Shown here piece by piece: positions 34,830 through 48,104 of a DNA stretch of 64,000 bases (the first letter of the stretch is position 1; each line of letters opens with the position of its first letter). The DNA is from Ailurus styani. Taxonomy: Eukaryota > Chordata > Mammalia > Carnivora > Ailuridae. Below the pieces are notes generated by a model. That model was not told the origin of the DNA and ran no database searches. It worked only from the letters and a program-made list of their open reading frames with translations. The stretch is from contig LNAC01000066.1 in assembly GCA_002007465.1 (NCBI GenBank), positions 968,381 through 1,032,380 of the forward strand, written 5' to 3'. The translations under genes and the position numbers were made by a program.

Positions 34830-35720
34830 TAACAGGAGAAATTCAAATTTAATAGGCGTACATATGGGGAGTCCACAGAGGCATGGAAATTCCAAAGACA
34901 GGCAAAATGAAATATATATGTCATTCCGAACTAAGGAGAAGAGGGTAGGGATCTGGGATTTCAGAGGAAAGGAATGCAGTTCATGCTTTTCACAGGGGGA
35001 GAAGAAGAGCAGATGTTTGGTAATTAGATGTTTGCCCTACTGTACAGATGGGTGACTCAGATAAAATTTATCTCTGTTAGTAACTCTTATTCTGGGGAAA
35101 ATCCCCAATTTAGATTCTTCTATGTGGATAAAGGAGGGGCAAAAGTTTCTCTTGAACCTGCAGGATCTTAAGTGCCTTCAGTTCAAAATGATCCACATGC
35201 CCAATTGGCACATTCTGGGGGGTTGGAAGGAGAGAAGGGCGTGTCCCAAACCTGTTCAATTACAAAGGATGTTAAAGGACATGAAGGAGCTATTTTAATT
35301 AGTGCAGATGAAAGGGGACTTCAACTACCTCCATTTTGACCTCGAACTTTCTAATTGATTGAGGTCTCCTTTCCAAAGACCCTGTGGGCAAAGTATCCCC
35401 AGATGGCAACAGAAACTACCCCTTAAACCAGTAAGGACTGCCCTAAGCCTGCAAGACTCCTTGTGATTGACCCCGCGACAATGATTGACCTGACCTTTAC
35501 TGCTCATCTGCGCAAACCCACCGGACCTTCGTCCCACGTTTTCCCTGCATAAACCTGGAAGTATTTTCAACACTTGGGGACTGTCTTTGGGACACTAATT
35601 CGCTGTCTTACCAGTGTTGGCCTCACTGAAATAAATTACTTTCTGGTTTCACCACCGCTCATTTCTCTGCCTTCGGATTTTCTCCTCAGTGAGTGGGTGA
35701 ACCGGGTTTTTTGGGGGCCC
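34830..35720 (+). mobile_element. Probable endogenous retroviral LTR (class I type), limits approximate
   Basis: The right part is laid out like a retroviral LTR: a CATAAA box near 35550, AATAAA at 35630-35635 about 80 bases on, then a C/T-rich stretch (CACCGCTCATTTCTCTGCCTTCGG) like U5. It is followed at about 35709 by TGGGGGCCCCTGG, which might be a decayed proline-tRNA primer site. No coding relic follows, so it would be a solitary or truncated LTR. The left boundary is uncertain. It could be another repeat class with a poly(A) signal. Confidence 0.4.
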
Positions 35721-36657
35721 CTGGAGACAGGTGCTCTTGCACCCCTGTTCCCCAGCTACACAGAGAGAACTTGAAAAAAATTAACTTGTAGGAATCAAAC
35801 TGAACTTGAAACTGGCTTTAGGAATGCCAGATGAAGGCCCAGATGAAGAGATATATAGGGCAAGGCCAAAAACAAAGGAGCTTCTGTCCTGGTGGGGTTT
35901 GGGGCCCCACCCAGTGGCACATGGAAACGTTCCAGTTCACCAACCTGGAAACTGTCTTAACCCTTCCTTTTGGGTTTCCATGGAGGCTTCATTACATAAG
36001 CATGATTGATTAAATCATTCGCAGTTAGTGACTGAACTCAACCTTTAGCCCCTCTCCCCTCCTTGGAGGTCTGGGGATGGGGTTGAAAGTTCCTACCTTC
36101 TAATCACATAATTGGTTCCCCTGGCAACCAGCCACTATCTTTAGGTTACCTGGGGCTTTCCAAACGTCACCTCATTAACATAACAAAAGAGATTAAAAAA
36201 ATATTCTCCTCACTTAGGAGCTCCCAAGGGTTTTAGGAGAAGCAAAAAATTAAGACAAAATATTAATTTATCATTATAAATCACAAATCACACCACATTA
36301 GTAATTTCTAGCATTACTCCACTGCCCATAGTAGTTCTGATTTTTTTGAGGTTGAGGAACCCTGGACCCCGTAGGTGGGCGTCAGCTGTAGCTCTGACTC
36401 TAGATGTGGGACAAATCACACACCTTATAGCAGCTTCCCTGTCCTCCCCTATAACATGAAAAGATTGGATTAAATGATCTGTAAACTCCCTCCAGGCTCA
36501 AAGTTTTATGATTCTCACTTGTCATCATCGGCATCAGGACAGCCTGCCTGATTTAAATAGAGCTCTTTTAACTAGTGCACGGAGAAACTTGAAATATTTC
36601 AATTTTCTTTACTCAAACCAAAGCAATGATTGCTAATAAACTTGAAGATTTTAATTT

Positions 36658-36893
36658 AGAAAAATCACTCAAGGGCGCCTGGGTGGCTCAGTGGGTTAAA
36701 GCCTCTGCTTTCGGCTCAGGTCATGATCTCAGGGTCCTGGGATCGAGGCCCGCATCGGGCTCCCTGCTCGGCGGGGAGCCTGCTTCCCCCTCTCTCTCCC
36801 TGCCTCTCTGCCTCCTTGTGATCTCTCTCCCTCTGTGAAATAAATAAAATCTTTAAAAAAAAAAAAAAAAAAAAAAAAAGAAAAATCACTCAA
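36658..36893 (+). mobile_element. Carnivore tRNA-derived SINE with perfect target-site duplication
   Basis: SINE body at 36673-36878 with the head GGGCGCCTGGGTGGCTCAGTGGGTTAAAGC and a long A tail of about 24 uninterrupted As. The 15-base target duplication agaaaaatcactcaa is perfect at 36658-36672 and 36879-36893. The long pure A tail and intact duplication make it one of the youngest insertions here. Confidence 0.97.
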
Positions 36894-39800
36894 AGTGTCA
36901 AGATGAGACAAGGAGTTATCTTCCTGTAGGGGGCCATTTGCTCCTTTTCTTTACATTAGTTGTCATCCGTCACTTATACGCTTCAAACATTGAATGTGGT
37001 GTCTCACCAATTTCCATAGCAGCTAAGACAGCTCTAAAATAATGAGAAATTAAGATGCTCAGTTGTTAGGAAAAGCCCAGTTGTAAATATGGCGACGCTA
37101 AGGATGTTTCTTTAGGGTGTCTGGTGGAAATCCATCTGTATGAGGATCACACTCGAATCTAGTCATTGTGGCTAGCTCTCACCTGTTATGCCTCAGCAAC
37201 AAGAATTATTCTATTTGGGTTTTAACCTGAACACCGTTTGCTCAGAAATAAAAGTATAAAGAACAGACAGTGAATATAGAGAAATGAAGGGCTAAGAGTA
37301 GAGATATACACTCACTCAATATTCATTGAACTCTGTCTCCCGGATGCAAAAGGCACACGAAGATGAATTCGAGCTTCTACTGTCAAGGATGTGACAAGGT
37401 AGAGAGGGGTATAGGAAACATACAGCAGTAGTTTTAACAAAGGTAAATTAGAGACTGGGCCAGGCCACTGGGCCCAAGATCCTCTTCTCTGAAACTTTCC
37501 TCAACCCATATACTTTTGATGGTGTGGTTGGTTTGAGCAGTCATGTCTGATTTACCTGACTCCTCACCCCCTGACCCCACAGAATTGAGCCAGGGTGAGT
37601 TCCTGATCTAAAGGGCAAACAAGAATGTGAAAGGTGATACCCTCTCAAAACTTTCAACCAAGAGGCACTAAGAATACAATGAACTTGTGGCTGTCATGGA
37701 GCCAGGAGGTCACGTGGAGATAGCGCCTTAGTGAGCCCCAACCGAAGACCCGTGTCCACCAAAGTAATGGAGGAATAGAGGGGGAGAAAGCCACCTGCCT
37801 CTGTCTCAGTCTCTGCAAGAGGAGATTGGTTCCAGGTCCTAGAGAAAAGCTGATTATGAGGGACAGAGCCACAGGCAGCAGCTGCTAGTGGTTTCTCCTT
37901 CTCATGAAACCCAGATACACTTCCTGGATTTTGTTTCCATGAAATTCTTCTGGAGCTCTTTTGCTAAATCCACACTTTACTAGAGCTAGTATACAACTCT
38001 AGCTTCACAAATTCAGGTGTGCACAAATGATCATTTTTCTATAATTTCCCCAAACTCGACTTGCTTTCAGTTTTGACCTCCCAGTTTGCTGTGGTGGATG
38101 CAAAATTGTATCTCAGTCAATGAGGTTTTCGCTCCTACATCTCCCTCCTTAAGTTGTGTGGAAGTTCCATGGGACTTATGTAGTGCCGAGACATCAAGGA
38201 GGACTGAGAGAAGAGGCATGGTGGCTGGCTGCTCCTCAGTGCTCTTGTCGGGGGGACTTCTGAGACATTCCTCACCCCACGTGGTCTTTGGATGTCAGTC
38301 CATACAGGCTCCCTAGAGACAGTCTCGTTCCCACATGAATGGCTCTGTCAGAAACTTTTCTGTTTCTCACAAGCCACTCTGAATGTTCTCAGCCAATCTG
38401 GGGTAGAACTCTTTGTGAGGCGGGGTAAGGCCTTAGCTGCCAAAACTCACCACAGACATTTTCTCTCCTGGTGTCTTCCTGAGGCCCATAAAGCTCCATG
38501 TAGGGATAGTACTGCTTCCATGGGGCCTTGCCTTTCCGTAAGATCCACCAATGTCAGCATTCTGGCTATTTCTCCTGATTATCCTGTCCCCCAATGCAGG
38601 AAACCCTATTCCCCCTCAGCCTGCTGGGTGTTGAGAAGGAACACTGTATAGACCAAGATGGAGTTTAGCCACTCTGCAGAAGAGGATATGAAATCACGAG
38701 TGTGATTATTGAAAAATAAAATTATCATTCTTACAAATCTGAGATGCACTGGGATTTGTATTTGCCATATTAAGGAGTCTATCCAGGAGTGCTAAGAACT
38801 CTCAAGGAACTAACCTACTCCCAGTTTAGTTTAAAGCTGATCGATTTACAGCAATTTCTTTGACGCGATGGCTGTGACCTCAGCGGGGTTGATATTCAGA
38901 AATGAGGTGGACTCTGAGAAGTCACTGCTAACTTGGGAAACACCAGTCTTCAAAAGAACATCTCTGGATGCTTGAAATCTCCTGGGAAGTCAACAGAAAG
39001 AAAGAAGAAAGGGCAAATGCAAACTTGTTTGAGTTTGCCACAGAGATTAAATCTCTGAGTTCTAGAAAGCTGCCTGAGGAAAATGAGGGCCTCTGTCAAG
39101 GATTCTGAATTTCTCAAAGAGCCAGAACCACTGAGTGGGGGGAGCAGAGCGATTCTTGCCAAACCAACTGTCTCCAACAACCAAGCGCTTGCTTCTCACC
39201 TTGCAAAATGCACACAGCTGAGGCCACACTCCTATACCACAGTGGCCTGGAGCCCACGCAGAGTCTCCCATTGAGGCCTGGGAAGTGCTAAGGTGACTAT
39301 ATCAAGATAGATGTTCTAAGTAGAAAAGGGGAAATTTCTCCAAGTGGGAAAAGGCAAAAGGTTTTTGCTCTTCCTTGACTGTAGAAAGATAAATACTTTA
39401 TGGGAGATTCTACGTCAGGAGAGAACCCACAGCTAATAATGTGGAAGCTGAGGCATGTTTGCGGGTGGTTGGCAGGGAGAAGCTTGGATACCAGGGGACT
39501 GGAGTTTGGCCAGTCTGTCAGGAACCTGGGCTCATTCAGCCCCCTTTTCCACAGGAGGTCAAAGAACCCCCAGACCCAAGTTTAAATAGTAACCGTAAGG
39601 AGAGGGAGGGTGGGGGAATAACACAGCTGAGCAGCAGTTTGGTACAAGCCCCATGATTTGTGGAGGCGGATTTTCGTGTAGGTTCCATAACCTCTGACTG
39701 GGTGAGTGCTGAGAGATTCACACCCCAGCTCCAGCTCCCATGCTCAGTAAGGGAAGCTATTTAACCTCCGTGCCTCTGCTTTATCATCTGAAAAATGGAC

Positions 39801-42655
39801 ATGATGAAATGAGACCATCTACGTAATGTGCTCGGCACCGGATGGGAGGCAGCATTTTGGACTGCTAACTAGTCCTGCCCTTAAGCAAAGTGAGCTCCCC
39901 CTTTCTGGAAAGATTCTATTCAAAGACCTGCAAAGACCAAGGGAACAAGGAAATAGGTGGGTGTGGAAGGATGCAGGGATTTGTTTCATTTAAAAAATAT
40001 TACTCCCCCTTACTAGTTTGCTTGCCAGGAACAGAACCACTAATGGGGTTTTAGCTAGAACAAAAGGCCATAGATGATGGAATGAGGGGAGCAGGGCCCT
40101 TTTTGGTGTTCGAGCTAGACTTTGACGAATGGGTTGGTGGAAATGGCATGAGGACCCAAGATGAGGGGGACCCAAAGGCCTTCAGAACTGTTTTTATAGG
40201 GAGTGAGGGCAGAAGTCAGTTGACCACAGATTAATAAAGAAATGAGGGTTGTCCTGGAAGCAGTCAGTGTGAAGAATTTAGTTTCAAAAATCTCCCTGTT
40301 TTACCTAGCTATCCTTGTCTGTTTTCCTGTAGGTAACAAATAGCTTCACATTGAAGGAATGGGGAAAATTTTTGAAATCACGTGACTGGACGCCATGATG
40401 GGGGGGGCTCCCACCACAGTCTGCATTTTGAAACCTATATTAAAAAGAAAGAGAAGGTTGGGTTAGTTGGTCTCAGAGGTGCCTGTCAGCTCAGACATTC
40501 CATGTGGCCTTGAACAAATGGGCTTTTACAGAGGCCTTTCAGCAGCACTGAGCACACAAAGCTGGCTCTTGTCTGTGGCCACAATGGCATTTTGGTAACC
40601 TTCCCACAAGCGATGAATCCTCCGCTTCCAACTATACCATTTTGTGCTTAGCTTCTCATTCAGAACCAAGGCTCCACCAGGCCACAGGCTTTGATGTGAA
40701 GTCACCCACCGAGTGACAGGGGGTCCCTGTGACCTGCTCCAAGTGGAAAACTCTCCCCACAAACCCACCCATAGCGCCGGTGTAGAGTCAGGCCCTGTGT
40801 GAAAGCCCTGTGTTGAGTCCCCAAACTCTGGGGTACGTTACGGACACTTAACACAGGCCTCCTCAGCAACTGGGAAACCAGAGTGTCACCACCACCCACT
40901 GACCAGCCCCAGGGACTCAGACACAATACCAGTAGGCACCAGGCCTCATTAGGGAAGACACATTTCTGCCGAACTTGCATTTCTAATACAAAGCTGTGTT
41001 CTGGTAACCCTAGTTAAAGAAACATAAAAAACCATGAGCAACCATTTGGGGCTATCTGAGGACAAAAAAATTGATTTTTAAATTGTTGAACTCTGCTTTC
41101 CAAAGACTATTGACTGCTGTATTTGGCCTCCCCCTTATGGAAGTCATATATGGGACTCAGTCCTACCTCCACCCACAACTGGTGAGCCTGGAAACATAAA
41201 CGTGCCCCAATGGGACCCCTTGGCCACGTGGCTCCTGCAGATCCAGAGTCCTGAGTATTGAGTCTTTTCCAGGCAGAAATAAAGAGCCTCACCCACTTTT
41301 GCACAGCCAAGTCTCAGCCCACCTGCCTATGATCCTGTGTGTCGGGTGCCACCTGCAGGAAGTAGAAATGGCCAAGTAGTCGATATCTTCCTCTGGTCTT
41401 ACTTAGTTCATCCTAACGTGCTGGTGACAATGACTCTGGAGGAGACCACATATGAGTGGCCTGAGAGAGATGCCAAGGGACCAGGAGTTTCTAGTTGCAC
41501 GGGGGTTGAGGAAGTCCCGAATGTTTATTACAAATGCTCGACTGTGCTACAGGCATCAAAAAAGAAAACAAAAGTCAAGTAAGATAAGGATGAACACTGT
41601 CCAGCAGCTTTGGCCACTTGGGTAAAGGTAATTTTGATGAGCATAGCTCTAATAACTCAGTGGGAGACAGAAATTATAGTGCCCTAGGTGGGTGGGACAC
41701 AAAGAAGGAACATCATGTGTGGATTGTGCTTCAAGTGTTTGGATTGAAGAGGAGGAAGTTAGAGGAGGAGTGAAGGGAGCAGAATATCAGGAAAGGGATT
41801 TGTAGAATTAGAGCTTGCCTGATCCCCAGCAATGAGGGGATGCTAGAGGTGGGCCCCGGAAGAGGCAGGAGGAAATGGGGTCCAGACACAAGTTCACATT
41901 GGTCTGGAACTGGAAGAGAGGAGGGGAGGATGAACTTGGGCATATGGCAAGTGTATAGGTCAGAGTACAGGGAATTGAGCTTGGTAGCCTCAATTTTCTC
42001 TATGAAATGGGATGAAAGGTGTCTGCTGTGTATAGGTGGATTCCACATGGGCCGGAAAGACTTAGAATTATCCTTGGTGTGACCCTTCTTCCCTTTTCTT
42101 TTGATGTAGGCAGGCTGGGGCCAAGGACCCAGAGAGGACTCCCGAGGGACCAGCCGCGGGGCTCCCTGGATTTGCGCAAATCACACTCGAGCCAGAAACC
42201 GTGAAAACAGAGTACACTGAATAGCTTGAGTGACAAACAGAGAATAGCCCACAGGCTACCTGGGTGACCCGCAAAGGAAAGGAGAATGGGTCTCCTCACC
42301 ACTTGGGGCTAGACGTTTATATTGAAGGGGTGCAGGGTACGTGTTCCTTGAGGAATCCAGGGTCACGTCTGATCAGAGGCGAGTGACAGGTGCTCAGTAG
42401 GTGTTATTTTATAAATCATTGGAGGTAGAGGTCACTGATGCCAGTGTCAGCCAGGGTTTATTTGAGGTGAATGTTCTGGAACATGTTTGGGATCCAGCTC
42501 TTCTTAGATATTGTCAGGTGTTTGGGGCTTCAGAGACACTCAGAGAATGATTCGCTTTCTTGTTTCCTCCTTTTGAGTGGGAACATAGTGGTTTTTACTC
42601 AGATGCAAGGAAAAATATAGAACATGAGTAAATAGGGTCTAGGAGGAAACCAGCA
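36894..42655. other. Long non-coding stretch
   Basis: No exon or domain is recognised. A MIR relic lies near 39735-39860. Open frames at 37654-42302 are short, overlap on opposite strands and look random. Confidence 0.6.
39735..39860 (+). repeat. MIR-like SINE relic
   Basis: AAGCTATTTAACCTCCGTGCCTCTGCTTTATCATCTGAAAAATGG followed by TAATGTGCTCGGCACCGGATGGGAGGC matches the MIR 3' half in sense orientation. Confidence 0.65.
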
Positions 42656-42882
42656 GAGGTGGACCCTTTTTTTTTTTTTTAAGATTTTATTTATTTATTT
42701 GACAGAGAGAGGCACAGTGAAAGAAGGGACACAAGCAGGGGGAGAGGGAAAGGGAGAAGCAGGTCTCCTGCTAAGCAGGGAAACCGATGTGCAGCTCGAT
42801 CCCAGGACCCTGGGATCATGACCTGAGTCTAAGGCAGACACTTAACTCTTAAGACGCCCAGGCGCCTGAGGGGGAGCCTTTC
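42656..42882 (-). mobile_element. Carnivore tRNA-derived SINE, older copy
   Basis: SINE at about 42669-42867, minus orientation: T-run plus AAGATTTTATTTATTTATTTGACAGAGAG at the left, and GACGCCCAGGCGCC (head complement) at the right. Flanking sequences gaggtggaccctttt (42656-42670) and gagggggagcctttc (42868-42882) match at 12 of 15 positions and look like a decayed target duplication. It is more diverged than the other four copies with clear heads. Confidence 0.9.
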
Positions 42883-43979
42883 TAAAATGGAGTTCCTTCA
42901 GCTTCCTTATCTCCCTTCGGTTACATAAAATTGTTTATATGTACATTGACGTTACTCGTGGTGTGTCCAAGACAGGCCTGGTTTATGTCTGTGGTCATGG
43001 TGTAATTATTTATAGTAACAATTCAACCTCTAGAGTGTCCCAGTTGGATCAGTAAACTATATGGTGACTATGTATTTGAGAGAGAGAGAGATTGGTCTTT
43101 CATCAGCCTGCACAACTGTGTTCTTTTCTCCTGTAGTGCAAACTCCTGCCTCAGACAAGGAGGAAGTCAAGTATAGTATCAACCCAGCATTGGCACTGTT
43201 CTCGGTAGGTGGAGTAGAAGGCTAGGTTTTCGTGAGACCTGAAAGTTCTGACAGTTGGGTGGCATGGAGACAATGACGTTGGTCAATGGTGCTTCTGTGA
43301 CCTACAGGTAAGGAGACAAGGAAAGTTTATGATTTTAGGGATTTCTCAGGGGAAAATCCAACATCCTTACAAAGGCCTACAAGGCCCATAGGATTTATGC
43401 TCACCTCCAACTCTCCACCCTTCCCTCTTGTTTACTCCTCTGTGGAAAAGAAGATGGCCTCAGAATTTACATGAGGACTGCACTGAGGGAAGGAAGGAGG
43501 GAAGTGCCTAGAAGTTCATCAAACACCACAGCCCAGACACTTAACACATCAAAGTTACAGACTTCGCTTTACAGCCTAAGACAGACCCCAACCACCACCA
43601 CCCGAGAGTGGCCTTGTGCCAAAGGAGGGGTGTGAGATTTCTGTGATACACAGATGGAGGTGGAGGGACCTTGGCATAGGCAGGGGAGGGGAAATCTAGG
43701 GATCCCCAGAGGATGGGGAATAAGGTAGCCCTAAGTTAACAAACACCAAAAGCCCACATGGAATGAGTGGTGATTGCGTGCTTTTTCAAGAGATTACAAT
43801 GCTTCCTAGTCAAACATCAGCAACCTATCATTTTATTACACTTTATTTCCTTTCTCTAAGTAGCAGTTTGTGAAACCTAAAGCTCTAAGGAACAACAAGA
43901 CGCCAGATATGTCTGGGGTGGAGTGATAAGGAAAAGTCTTCTCCATGCTAGACAACCACCCTGGCTAAGAACATTCCCT

Positions 43980-44335
43980 CCTCAGGGGCTGGATGCTCCC
44001 TGTTTCCTCTGCCCGGGATGCTTCTGCAACCTCATGTCTGCAGGTCTCTGATGAAACATCCTTTAATTAGTCACCTTTGGAAAATAATTCCTCATCCCAC
44101 TTAACCTGCTTTATTTTCCTCCATAGCATCTATCACTGAACATAGTATTTATTGTCTGCCTTCCCATGCTATAGCATGGATTATATTATATATATTATAT
44201 TATATATATTCCCATGTGGATTCCATGATGCAGGGACTTGGTATGGTCATTGCAGTAGCCTCAGGATCTGTAACCATGCTTGGGCCATAATGGGCTTTTA
44301 ATGATGATGTGTTGAATGAATGAGTAAATAAATGA
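43980..44335 (+). repeat. L2 LINE 3' region
   Basis: TGTTTCCTCTGCCCGGGATGCTTC, GATGAAACATCCTTTAATTAGTCACC, ACCTGCTTTATTTTCCTCCATAGCATC and TGTGTTGAATGAATGAG follow the L2 order. An AT-rich (TATAT)n insert lies at about 44180-44212. Confidence 0.75.
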
Positions 44336-45157
44336 ATGAGTAGGTTACTAAGAATATGAATGCAGTGTCTGTCTTCATGGAATTTTGGTAATTCCTCATG
44401 ATCAAATTGGAGAGATATTCTAAGAGAGTAACTGAATCTTGATTCTTAAGGTATGAGTAGGTGAGTTGCCTCTTTCCTACTAGGGAAAATCTGTTGGGCA
44501 GGAAAGATATGCTCAGTTTCTGAAATCAAGGGTATAAAAATATATATTAATATTTAAAAACAAAAACCAGAACCCTGGGGAGCAGGCATTATTGTCAAAC
44601 CCGTGTTTCAGATTGATGCTGAGATGTGGAAGAGCATTTGCTCAAAATCATCCAACTGATGAGTCTTAATGCTAGGATTCGGTCTTCTCACTCCAAACTT
44701 CCTCCCGTTTCTATAGCCGAACACACCTCCCTTCCTATAACAAAGAAAGGAAACTCTTTTTGGCCAACTCTCACCTGGTGTCTCATTCCAGCTTCCCAAC
44801 ATCTGTTTGCATCACGGTCCCTGTTTGCCACATCCAATGGTGTGTCTCTGTTCTTGTAATATCCTACCTTTGGTAGCATTCAAGTTGACTATTCCCTTCT
44901 TGAAGCATTTACCGTTCCTGGCTTCTGTTCAGCACGACCTTCCTTGGCTGGCTTCGGGTGCTCCAGGTAATCTCTGCCTGCCACCAAGCCCTGGAGCTCA
45001 GCCCTGCAGCTCAGCCCTGCCTCCTCCTTTCTTCTCCATCTGCAAACTCTTTCCCATCCCCTGGTTTGACGTAGTACACGGAAATGACTCCCAAATTCAT
45101 ATCTCTAGTTCTGAGATTCCCCATGGGTTTCAGCCCTACTCGTGTTACCAAAAGCCT

Positions 45158-45460
45158 TGTTGTGGACTGGATGTTTGTGCCCTCACCCCACTCCCCATCC
45201 ATATGTTGAAATCCTACTCCCCAATGTGATGGCAAGAGGAGGTGGGACGTTTGGGAGGTGATTAGGTCGTGAGAGTGGAGCCCTTATGGTGGGATTAGTG
45301 CCCTTACGAAAGAGACCTGAGAGATTGTCCTCCTGTCTCTGCTCTCGGCCACGTGAGGCTAGAAGACGGCTATCTGTAAACCAGAAAGTGAGCCCTTGCC
45401 AGGTTCCAGATCTACTGGTGCCTTGATCTTGGATTATGGTATTTTGCGATAATAGCCTGG
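45158..45460 (+). mobile_element. MaLR-type solo LTR (ERVL-MaLR, MLT1-like)
   Basis: TGTTGTGGACTGGATGTTTGTGCC opens the element. ATCCTACTCCCCAATGTGATGGCAAGAGGAGGTGGGACG-type text follows (45211-45249), then GGTGATTAGGTCGTGAGAGTGGAGCCC, GGGATTAGTGCCCTTACGAAAGAG, and GCCTTGATCTTGGATTATGG near the end. This matches the widespread mammalian MaLR LTR group. It has no internal region. Confidence 0.8.
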
Positions 45461-47634
45461 GTCTGCAAAAGGAAAGCTTACTTGCCTTCCCTCTCAGAGG
45501 TCAAATAGACATCTCAAAATTAATGTGGCAAAAATAGAATGCTTCATTTCTGGCCACTAGCTTGGTCCTCTCTCATCTCTGTATCTAGAACCACATGGAC
45601 TCAGTGGTTCAAGTCCAACCTTAGGAATCAACCTTCATTCATCTCTTCTCCTTACATCCCAAGTTCTGCATCTTTTCTTCTAAACAGAATGCAAATTGGT
45701 CTGCCTTGCTCCATCTCTGCTGCTGTCCCCATGCTTGCCTTCATCATCTCTGTGGCGTACCCCCAGCGGCTGGAACAGTGGCTGACACATAGCAAGTACT
45801 CAGTCAATATTTGATGAAGGAATGAATTTGAAGTTTTGGTTTTTTTTCCAACTTGGATTTGCCAGTTTGGTGATTTCGTGGGTGAATACTTGAAAGCCAG
45901 GAATCCCTTCCGCAGCAGAACTCAGAGGCCCCACAAAAAACTCAAGACATCAGTGAGGTGTACCTCCTACTACCCCAAAATGCCAACCCTGCCCTTGCTC
46001 CCCTGGGAACTTTTTGTTCCTCTGTTGTCTTCATGGCTTCTCATAATGGAAATTTATGCTGAAGATAGGAGCGAGATTTCCCACAGGGAAACAGAAATCA
46101 GCGTTGGCCACTTCAAGGGCTGTTCTCCCAGAGCATTTGGGAGCAAGACCTTAAAATGATGGAAGAAAGTTAAAGCAGATGGGAGCCAGTGGGGATTGTC
46201 TTCTATTTCCTCTAAGAGTCAGCTGTGGAGACTCAGGGCGGTAGGAGTTGCTTCCTTTAGCCCAAATTAGATTCCCAGTGAGCCCTTCAGCACAAGCCAC
46301 CCAGAAGTCCCTGGTAGGCCCACAGTTGCCTGACTAGTTGCTGAAGCTGAGAGGCGGCATTCCAAGTGGCACCATCAGAATATATCTGCATTTCTCTGCG
46401 TTCCCTCTAGCCTCTAACCCCACCATCCCTCCTTCCTGTTCAAGAATGGGATGACAGCTTCTGTTTTTACATCAAAAAAAAGAAAGACTCATATCCAGAG
46501 GGAAATGTGACTCAAGAAACTATGGGATGAGTGAGGAATCCTCTCCCTGTCTGCTAGTAAGAGAGTTGGGACCCAAAGCCGAGTCTCTCTAAAAACCAAG
46601 GCCCTTGGGCGCCATGACACCAAGGCTCCCACACCCGCAGTACTGAGCCAGGCACTTTGCTAGAACATCCACAGACACTGCAGGGGCTTGGGAATCGTCA
46701 CCTGATGAAGCAGCATCCAGGAAACAGCTGTGACCCCATCACAGTGTATGTTCTGGGAGACCGCTGCTCGGTGCCTCTTCATCGAAACTTTCAGGATCAG
46801 AGAGGTCCTCACGATGGTGACTCACTCCACTACTCCCTTCACAGGCCGTGGGACCCCTGGGCCTCCCGTCCTCATGAAGACTGGTTCCCCAACAGACACT
46901 TTCAAAGGAGAAGTCTTGCCTAGCTCCCTGTCCCCTGAACTGCCGTCAAAGGGCTGTTGACAGTGTTGCAAACCTGTCTAAGTTTATTTGACCATCAGCA
47001 AACGTCCGGTTCTTTTTTGGTAGATATTGGAAGCTGATCTTTTGGTGGTTCGAAGTGGGTGGGGGGCAGAGTTGGAAGACACCACCTTCACCATAACCCA
47101 CTACCAGGTGATGGAACAATGAGAGGGGCAAATTCCACCCAGAGTCACGATTCAGTCCCACAACTTGTGGAGGGGAGAAGAGGCCCCTTATCATTCTGAT
47201 CACAGTTACCCTCGCAGGAATGAGTGGGCACCCATCTTTGTCGTCAAGCCCAGTGACAACGTCCTCCTTCTACCCAGCAGAAGTAGGTCTGAAGGGATTT
47301 TTAGATCTGGAAACCAATTACTAAAATGCTGGGCTTTGCAGAATTTTAAACACCATTCATTCAAGGACAGTGAGTCTTATCCAGAATCCAAATCAAACTC
47401 TATCTCACACCATGAAACTTAATACTTATAATTATCTGACATCCCTTATGCTAATTAACATGCTCTTTTAGGTTTTATTTCAGTAAGAATCCTTTAAGTG
47501 CCCTGAAATCAACTCCTGGGGCTTAGATTTCTATTTAGCATTCTGCATAATGAATAAGGCTGTGATTTTCAAAAATTATTAATCGCTTCTAGGATGAAGC
47601 TTGAAGTGAACCTGTACACAACAATTATAGGTTA
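45461..47634. other. Non-coding stretch
   Basis: L2-like C/T-rich text occurs around 45530-45830, ending GGCTGACACATAGCAAGTACTCAGTCAATATTTGATGAAGGAATG. Nothing else is supported. Confidence 0.5.
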
Positions 47635-47840
47635 GGGGCACCTGGGTCGCTCAGTTGGTTAAGCGTCTGCCTTCGACTCAGCTCATGATCCCAGGGTCGT
47701 GGGATCGAGTCCCACCTCAGTGTCCCTGCTCAGCAAGGAGTCGGCTTCTCCCTCTTCCTCTACCCCTCCCCGCTGCTCGTGCTGTTGCTCGCTTTCTCTC
47801 TCTCTCAAATGAATAAATAAAAAATCTTTTAAAAAAATCA
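47635..47840 (+). mobile_element. Carnivore tRNA-derived SINE, older subfamily
   Basis: GGGGCACCTGGGTCGCTCAGTTGGTTAAGCG head, GCTCATGATCCCAGGGTCGTGGGATCGAG box, a CT-rich stretch and an AATGAATAAATAAAAAATCTTTTAA tail. The GTTGGTTAAGCG head differs from the GTGGGTTAAAGC of the copies at 26.6 and 36.7 kb, consistent with an older carnivore-wide subfamily. I could not define a clean target duplication. Confidence 0.92.
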
Positions 47841-48065
47841 TAATTCATACAAATTATTTTAAAGAAAATTAATCTAAAGACAATATAACATTGACTCTGC
47901 TCCTACTTGCCAGGAGTAACCCTAGTGCCCTTCACTCATGAGTAACCCTCACCTTCCTTCCAATGTAAAGCAACTAGCCATCCATTTCGCCGTTTCTATT
48001 TCTCACTCATAATACCCTCTCTCCCCTTCCCCCCATCTCTATCTCTGTCCCTCTCTCTCTCTCTA

Positions 48066-48066
<1 letters not shown>

Positions 48067-48101
<35 letters not shown>
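48067..48101. repeat. (CA)n microsatellite with upstream CT-rich tract
   Basis: A pure CA run preceded by CTCTCTCTCTCTCTATCA from about 48049. Confidence 0.95.
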
Positions 48102-48104
<3 letters not shown>

